The position numbers were made by a program, and so were the translations under genes. A stretch of DNA of 64,000 nucleotides from Geodermatophilaceae bacterium NBWT11. Lineage in GTDB: Bacteria > Actinomycetota > Actinomycetes > Mycobacteriales > Geodermatophilaceae. Position 1 is the stretch's first letter. Every line of letters begins with the position of its first letter. Positions 60,359 through 64,000 of the stretch are shown one piece after another. The notes beneath the pieces are model-generated. The model was not told the origin of the DNA. It saw only the letters and a list, made by a program, of their open reading frames with translations, and ran no database searches. The stretch lies in the NCBI GenBank assembly GCA_014218215.1, contig CP043652.1, positions 3,224,001-3,288,000 on the forward strand. The letters are read 5' to 3'.

Positions 60359-61417
60359 ATGACGTCGGTCCTCGACCACGGGCGTCAGCCCACCCGAACC
60401 ACATGGCTCGCCGGCGGGGTCGCCTCCACGATCCTGCTGGCTGCCGTCGGACTGATCAGCACGGCCGGCACCGCCGAGGCGGCGGCCGCCACCGCGGTAC
60501 CGCAGGGGACGACGCAGTCGTTCGCCGTCCTGGCGGCCACCGGGATCACCAACACCGGCACGACCACGATCAACGGGGACACCGGGAGCTTCCCGGACGC
60601 GAGCCTCACCGACAACGGGACGATCGTGCAGACCGGCGTGGCCCGGGGCGGTGACGGTGTCGCCCAGCAGGCGCAGAGCGACCTGGACGTCGCGTACCTG
60701 GACACCGCGGGTCAGGGGCCGGCCGACCAGGTGCCGGCCGACCTGGCCGACGTGGACGCCCGCACCCTCGTGCCGGGGGTCTACACCAACCCGACGTCAC
60801 TGTCGCTGACCGGCCCGCTCACCCTCGACGCGCAGGGCGACCCCACGGCCGTCTTCGTGTTCCAGTCGGGCTCGACGCTGATCACCGCCTCGGACAGCAC
60901 CATCACGCTGATCGGCGGGGCGCAGGCCTGCAACGTCTTCTGGCAGGTCACCAGCTCGGCGACGCTGGGCACCAACAGCACCTTCGTCGGGACGGTCTAC
61001 GCGAACACCGCGATCGAGGCCCAGACGGGTGCCGTCGTCCAGGGGCGGCTGCTGGCGCGCAACGCAGCGGTCACCCTGGACTCCAACGTGATCACCGCCC
61101 CGGCGTGTGCGACCACCCCGCCGACGTCCTCGGCGCCGGTCACCACGTCGGCGGCCCCCACGACCTCGGCGGCCCCGACCCCGGCCGGTCCCACGACGAC
61201 CCCGGCGGGCGGCCCCGGGTCCCCGGGCAGTACGACCGGCGGCGGCACGAGCGGGACCCCGGGCGGGGGCACCCCGACCGGAGCCGGCCCCACGGGCGGC
61301 AACGGCGGCGGGAACGGCACCCGCGGCACGGGGGTCTTCTCCCAGGTGGGCACGGTCCCGGTCGGCTCGGTGGACACCGGCGACGGCAGCGCCGCCGGAC
61401 CCCCGTCCACCCGGTGA
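60359..61417 (+). CDS. secreted ice-binding-like protein (DUF3494)
   Basis: This 352-residue secreted protein has a signal peptide ending around TAEAAAATAVP, then a DUF3494 beta-helix (residues about 45-245) with SFAVLAATGITNTGTTTINGD, VPGVYTNPTSLSLTGPLTLDA, and FWQVTSSATLGTNSTFVGTVYA. This is the fold of ice-binding proteins and related adhesins. The Gly/Thr/Pro-rich tail ends VGSVDTGDGSAAG, a type of C-terminus often encoded next to class F sortases. Ice binding itself is not proven; many DUF3494 proteins of mesophiles have other surface roles. The stop overlaps the sortase GTG by 4 bp. Confidence 0.85.
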   Translation: MTSVLDHGRQPTRTTWLAGGVASTILLAAVGLISTAGTAEAAAATAVPQGTTQSFAVLAATGITNTGTTTINGDTGSFPDASLTDNGTIVQTGVARGGDGVAQQAQSDLDVAYLDTAGQGPADQVPADLADVDARTLVPGVYTNPTSLSLTGPLTLDAQGDPTAVFVFQSGSTLITASDSTITLIGGAQACNVFWQVTSSATLGTNSTFVGTVYANTAIEAQTGAVVQGRLLARNAAVTLDSNVITAPACATTPPTSSAPVTTSAAPTTSAAPTPAGPTTTPAGGPGSPGSTTGGGTSGTPGGGTPTGAGPTGGNGGGNGTRGTGVFSQVGTVPVGSVDTGDGSAAGPPSTR

Positions 61418-62010
61418 CCCCGCTGCGGGGGCGCCGGGCCCGGCTGGTCGGCGCCCTCCTGGGCGCAGCGGTCCTGGCGGGGTGCGGCTCGTCGGCGGCG
61501 CCCCCGCCGGTCGCGGCACCCTCGGCGACCAGCGTCGCGCCTGCGGCGTCGTCCCCGGTGCTGCCGGCGTCGGCACCGGTGCGCGTGCAGGTGCCGGCGA
61601 TCGGCGTGGACTCCGAGCTGATGGACCTCGGTCTGCAGGCCGACGGCAGCCTCGAGGTGCCGCCGGACGGGTTCCCGGCCGGCTGGTTCACCGGCGCGCC
61701 CACCCCCGGCGAGCTCGGTCCCGCGGTGCTCGCCGGGCACGTGGACTGGGCCGGTGAGCCCGGGGTCTTCGCCGACCTCGCCCAGCTGGTCGCCGGCGAC
61801 GAGGTGGTGGTCGACCGCGCCGACGGGAGCACCGCGCGGTTCGTGGTCGTCGAGGTCGACCAGATGGCCAAGGAGGACTTCCCGACCGCGGAGGTCTACG
61901 GCGACCTCGACCACGCCGGGCTGCGGCTGATCACCTGCGGTGGGGACTTCGACGCCGCCACCGGGGACTACCTGGACGACGTCGTCGTCTACGCCGACCT
62001 CGTCGGCTGA
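61414..62010 (+). CDS. class F sortase
   Basis: This 198-residue lipoprotein-like sortase (LAGCGSS near the N-terminus could be a lipobox) has a catalytic domain from about residue 55. His is in VLAGHVDW and Cys in LRLITCGGDFD. The third catalytic residue is normally Arg in a Y-R-D-N-type strand; here the strand reads DYLDDVVVY, with Leu at that position. It may use a different Arg, or activity may be reduced. The GTG overlaps the DUF3494 gene by 4 bp, so the two are coupled and the upstream protein is the likely substrate. Confidence 0.85.
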   Translation: MTPLRGRRARLVGALLGAAVLAGCGSSAAPPPVAAPSATSVAPAASSPVLPASAPVRVQVPAIGVDSELMDLGLQADGSLEVPPDGFPAGWFTGAPTPGELGPAVLAGHVDWAGEPGVFADLAQLVAGDEVVVDRADGSTARFVVVEVDQMAKEDFPTAEVYGDLDHAGLRLITCGGDFDAATGDYLDDVVVYADLVG

Positions 62011-62066
62011 GACACCGAGCAGTCCTACCCAGGGCGCACGACCTCGGGCCGGGGAGGGTGGAGGGC

Positions 62067-62429
62067 ATGGTCTCCTCCGTCCTCCTCCGGTCCGTCGTCC
62101 TGGCCCTGGTCTTCGCCTTGCCCCGGTTGCTGCCGGTGGGCGCGGAGGACGGGCTCGGTCTCGGGCTCGCGGTCTTCACCGTGCTGGCCGCGGTCTCCCT
62201 GGTCTGGGCGTTCCTCGACGGCCGCCGGGCCGGGCTCACCGCGGTCGCCGTGCGGTGGGCCGTCGTCGCGGTCGTCGTCGGGCTGGCGACGTCGGTGCTG
62301 GTGGCCGTCCCGGGCGCCGGCTGGTCGGACGTCGCCGCGGTGACGCCGGTGGTCGCTGCGCTCGTCGCCGTGCCGGCCGCGGTCGGCCTGCTCGTCGGGG
62401 CTCTCGTCCGTCGGATGCGGGTGCGCTGA
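62067..62429 (+). CDS. small hypothetical membrane protein
   Basis: This 120-residue membrane protein has four hydrophobic helices. No family is recognised. The ATG at 62067 with GGGGAGG ten bases upstream is preferred over the GTG at 62058, which lies inside the ribosome site. It is the last clearly chromosomal gene before the tRNA/integrase boundary. Confidence 0.55.
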   Translation: MVSSVLLRSVVLALVFALPRLLPVGAEDGLGLGLAVFTVLAAVSLVWAFLDGRRAGLTAVAVRWAVVAVVVGLATSVLVAVPGAGWSDVAAVTPVVAALVAVPAAVGLLVGALVRRMRVR

Positions 62430-62439
62430 CCCGACGGCG

Positions 62440-64000
62440 TCAGGCCTCCGCCCTCCCGTTACAGCGACTGCAAGCACCGCTGTCGCTGTCCAACGGGTGG
62501 TCGAGGTCGAGTCGTCCATCGCCTCGCGGTCTGGCCGGCACCGGCTCCCGTCGCCGGCCGTCCCGCAGCCCGACCCGGGCCTGGACCGCGCGTCCCGGTG
62601 AGTGACAGCTCAGCGGGCGTCCAGGCCGTGGGCCTGCCCGCTCGGCTGTCACCCGGTGACGTGCCGGTGGCCGGGACCCCCCGCGGGGACGACGCCGCGG
62701 GGACTGTATGGTTGGTGACGGCTCGGACGCACCAGACCGGGTCGGCAAGGGGCTGTGGCGCAGCTGGTAGCGCACCACACTGGCAGTGTGGGGGTCAGGG
62801 GTTCGAGTCCCCTCAGCTCCACCCGAATGACCAGGCCGTTCTCCATCCGGAGGACGGCCTGAGTCGTCTCTGGTTGCAGTTGTGGTTGCAGTTGGCTCCA
62901 CTCGGCCGGGCATCAGGAGGCCGCTCATCCGGTCGGCGGCCTCTCTCGCCAGGGCCGGCATGACGTGGCTGTAGATGTCCATCGTGGTGCGCATCTGGCT
63001 GTGGCCGAGCAGTTCCATGACCACCCGCGGGTGCACGTTCTCGCTCAGCAGCAGGGTGGCCGCGGTGTGCCGGCCGTCGTGCAGCCGGACGTGGCGGACG
63101 CCGGCGGACTGCAGCAGCCGGGTCCAGTCGTCGTAGTCGACCTTCTTGTCGATCGGCCGGCCGTTGGCCTGCGCGAAGACCAGGTCTTCCTCGTGCCACT
63201 CGGAGCCGGCCAGCATCTGCACGCCCAACTGGGCTGCCTTGTGCATGCCCAGGTCGGCGACCAGCGGGAGGGGCAGCGCCAGGGTGCGCTGGCTGCGCCG
63301 GGTCTTGGGCTCCTCGTAGACCAGGCCGCCCCGGACCCGGTGGATGCTGCGCCGCACCGTGAGGGTGCCGGTGAGCAGGTCGATGTCCTTCCACTGCAGG
63401 GCCAACGCCTCGGACTGCCGCAGGCCCAGCGCGAGGGCCACGGTCCATCGGGCGGAGTTCCGGACGTGTCGGGCGGCGGTGAGGACGGCGCGCGCCTCGT
63501 CGAGGTCCAGAGCGGTGGCGATGTCGCTCTGCTTCTGGGCGGGCGGGTCGACGAGGGTGGCGACGTTGCGGGGGACGTGCCCGCGCTGCAGGGCGACCGT
63601 GAGCGCGCGCGACAGGATGCGGTGCTGGCGGAGGACGGTGGCGGGGGAGTAGTCCGCAGCGAGCTTCGCGGTGTACAGCTCGTCCAGGTGCTCGGGGCGC
63701 AACCGGTCCAATCGGTGCCGGCCGAGCCCGGGGATCAGGTGCTTGCGGACGGCGGACTCGTAGCTCTCCAGCGTGCGCTGGCGCACCCGGCGCGGCGCGA
63801 TGGTGGTGAGCCAGTGCTCCAGCCACTCGGCGACGGTCGGGGTGGAGACAGCCCCGACGGTGCCGGCCGCACGCTGCCGCTCGAGCTCGCGCACCTTCGT
63901 CACGACGACCGCGCGGGTCTTGCCGGTGACGTGCCGGCGGTCGAGCTTGCCGGCCGCGGTGAAGCCGACCGAGATGTAGCCGTGCCACCGCCCGTCCGCG
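62440..64000 (-). CDS. tyrosine recombinase/integrase, 5' end beyond window
   Basis: This is a phage/ICE-type tyrosine integrase. An N-terminal AP2-like arm (GRWHGYISVGFTAAGKLDRRHV) is followed by a SAM-like core-binding domain (PTVAEWLEHWLTTIAPRRVRQ) and the catalytic domain. The R-H-R-H/Y residues are Arg in LGLRQSEALALQW, HxxR in LHDGRHTAATLLL, His in LLGHSQMRTT and the nucleophile Tyr in DIYSHVMPAL. The conserved protein ends near 62880. The frame then runs on antisense through the tRNA and a palindrome to 62440, which looks like an accident of integration rather than a real domain. The start codon lies past 64000. It marks the edge of an integrated element. Confidence 0.9.
   Translation of the reverse strand, partial: ADGRWHGYISVGFTAAGKLDRRHVTGKTRAVVVTKVRELERQRAAGTVGAVSTPTVAEWLEHWLTTIAPRRVRQRTLESYESAVRKHLIPGLGRHRLDRLRPEHLDELYTAKLAADYSPATVLRQHRILSRALTVALQRGHVPRNVATLVDPPAQKQSDIATALDLDEARAVLTAARHVRNSARWTVALALGLRQSEALALQWKDIDLLTGTLTVRRSIHRVRGGLVYEEPKTRRSQRTLALPLPLVADLGMHKAAQLGVQMLAGSEWHEEDLVFAQANGRPIDKKVDYDDWTRLLQSAGVRHVRLHDGRHTAATLLLSENVHPRVVMELLGHSQMRTTMDIYSHVMPALAREAADRMSGLLMPGRVEPTATTTATRDDSGRPPDGERPGHSGGAEGTRTPDPHTASVVRYQLRHSPLPTRSGASEPSPTIQSPRRRPRGGSRPPARHRVTAERAGPRPGRPLSCHSPGRAVQARVGLRDGRRREPVPARPRGDGRLDLDHPLDSDSGACSRCNGRAEA
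62600..62654. repeat. 55-bp palindromic element, copy 3
   Basis: GAGTGACAGCTCAGC to GCTCGGCTGTCACCC, exactly 55 bp like the copies at 30649 and 31491, with an inner CAGGCC/GGCCTG stem. It lies in the 319-base gap between the small membrane gene and tRNA-Ala, within the antisense extension of the integrase frame. Otherwise I see nothing in that gap. Confidence 0.8.
62749..62821 (+). tRNA. tRNA-Ala (GGC anticodon)
   Basis: The cloverleaf is complete: acceptor GGGGCTG/CAGCTCC, D stem GCGC/GCGC, anticodon stem CCACA/TGTGG with loop CTGGCAG giving anticodon GGC, T arm AGGGG-TTCGAGT-CCCCT, discriminator A. The CCA end is not encoded (CCC follows). It reads GCC codons. The 3' half is the probable attachment site of the adjacent integrase. 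Confidence 0.95.
62785..62821. other. probable att site at the 3' end of tRNA-Ala
   Basis: A tyrosine integrase gene lies directly beyond the tRNA 3' end, the usual arrangement of actinomycete integrative elements, whose core site is the 3' part of the tRNA. The exact core and the second copy cannot be set from this window because the other end of the element is outside it. Confidence 0.45.

Noticed and set aside
62440-62880. Real C-terminal domain of the integrase
   Set aside because: This part is the antisense of tRNA-Ala and of a palindrome. Such read-through tails are known artefacts of integration next to tRNA genes.
51-64000. CRISPR array, insertion sequence or toxin-antitoxin pair
   Set aside because: No regularly spaced repeats or transposase was found, and the AbiEi-like DUF559 protein has no AbiEii-type partner.

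Overview
The window is about 73 to 74 percent GC. It uses many GTG starts and 4-bp stop/start overlaps, and it carries actinobacterial signatures: the prfB-ftsE-ftsX-smpB block, a tmRNA whose tag ends in ALAA, a Tad pilus operon with TadE-like minor pilins, a class F sortase, an LAxTG-type wall-anchored protein and DUF5994. I infer a Geodermatophilaceae-like or Frankiales-like actinomycete chromosome. That is inference from gene content and style, not from a search.

Layout. 1-4 kb: 3' part of a Tad (Flp-type) pilus operon (tadA, cut by the window edge, then tadB, tadC, a small pilin-like gene and two TadE-like genes). It is followed by a GGDEF-EAL c-di-GMP protein. 5.9-9.3 kb: prfB, ftsE, ftsX, smpB. 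9.2-15.6 kb: metabolic genes (quinone oxidoreductase, amidohydrolase, double GNAT, SalK-like, CMD, YczE-like) and corA. 15.7-16.1 kb: ssrA (tmRNA), separated from smpB. 16-26 kb: a MetE-like/MetX-like divergent pair, a hydrolase, DUF1059, DUF4240, a glucosylglycerate hydrolase, a HAMP-adenylate cyclase, a K+ channel, an acyl-CoA ligase and a patatin. 27-30 kb: an LATTG-anchored surface protein and a sugar MFS porter. 29.8-37.7 kb: an acyl-CoA catabolic regulon (two crotonases, a ligase, an SDR, a TetR regulator and a paired acyl-CoA dehydrogenase) tied together by three near-identical 16-bp operators. A DUF559 gene lies inside it, bracketed by 55-bp palindromes. 37.8-41.4 kb: a PaoABC-like molybdenum aldehyde oxidoreductase. 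41.4-48.8 kb: MarR/YceI, MauE/DsbA, typA, DUF5994, an SDR, and a TauE sulfite exporter behind a cysteine-type leader peptide. 49-52 kb: an MFS exporter and a Pit/DUF47 phosphate transporter. 52.2-58.2 kb: an ECF sigma/anti-sigma pair and a copper operon (CopCD, YcnI, SCO, an uncharacterised His-rich membrane protein, a lipoprotein). 58.3-62.4 kb: a DMT transporter, an M23 peptidase, a DUF3494 ice-binding-like protein with a class F sortase, and a small membrane protein. 62.7-64 kb: tRNA-Ala(GGC) and a tyrosine integrase, the left edge of an integrated element that continues past the window.

How the parts work together. The clearest system is the 29.8-37.7 kb regulon. CRGTCAGGGTTGACCG sites lie in the three promoter regions of the crotonase, ligase/SDR and TetR/dehydrogenase units, so one TetR repressor probably controls activation, dehydrogenation, hydration and oxidation of an unidentified acyl substrate. 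The copper operon probably starts at an ECF-type promoter in front of the anti-sigma gene.

Less expected observations are two families of palindromic intergenic repeats (55 bp in three copies, about 67 bp in two), a possible Pro-rich leader peptide before corA, and the cysteine leader before tauE. No CRISPR array, insertion sequence or classical defence operon was seen.
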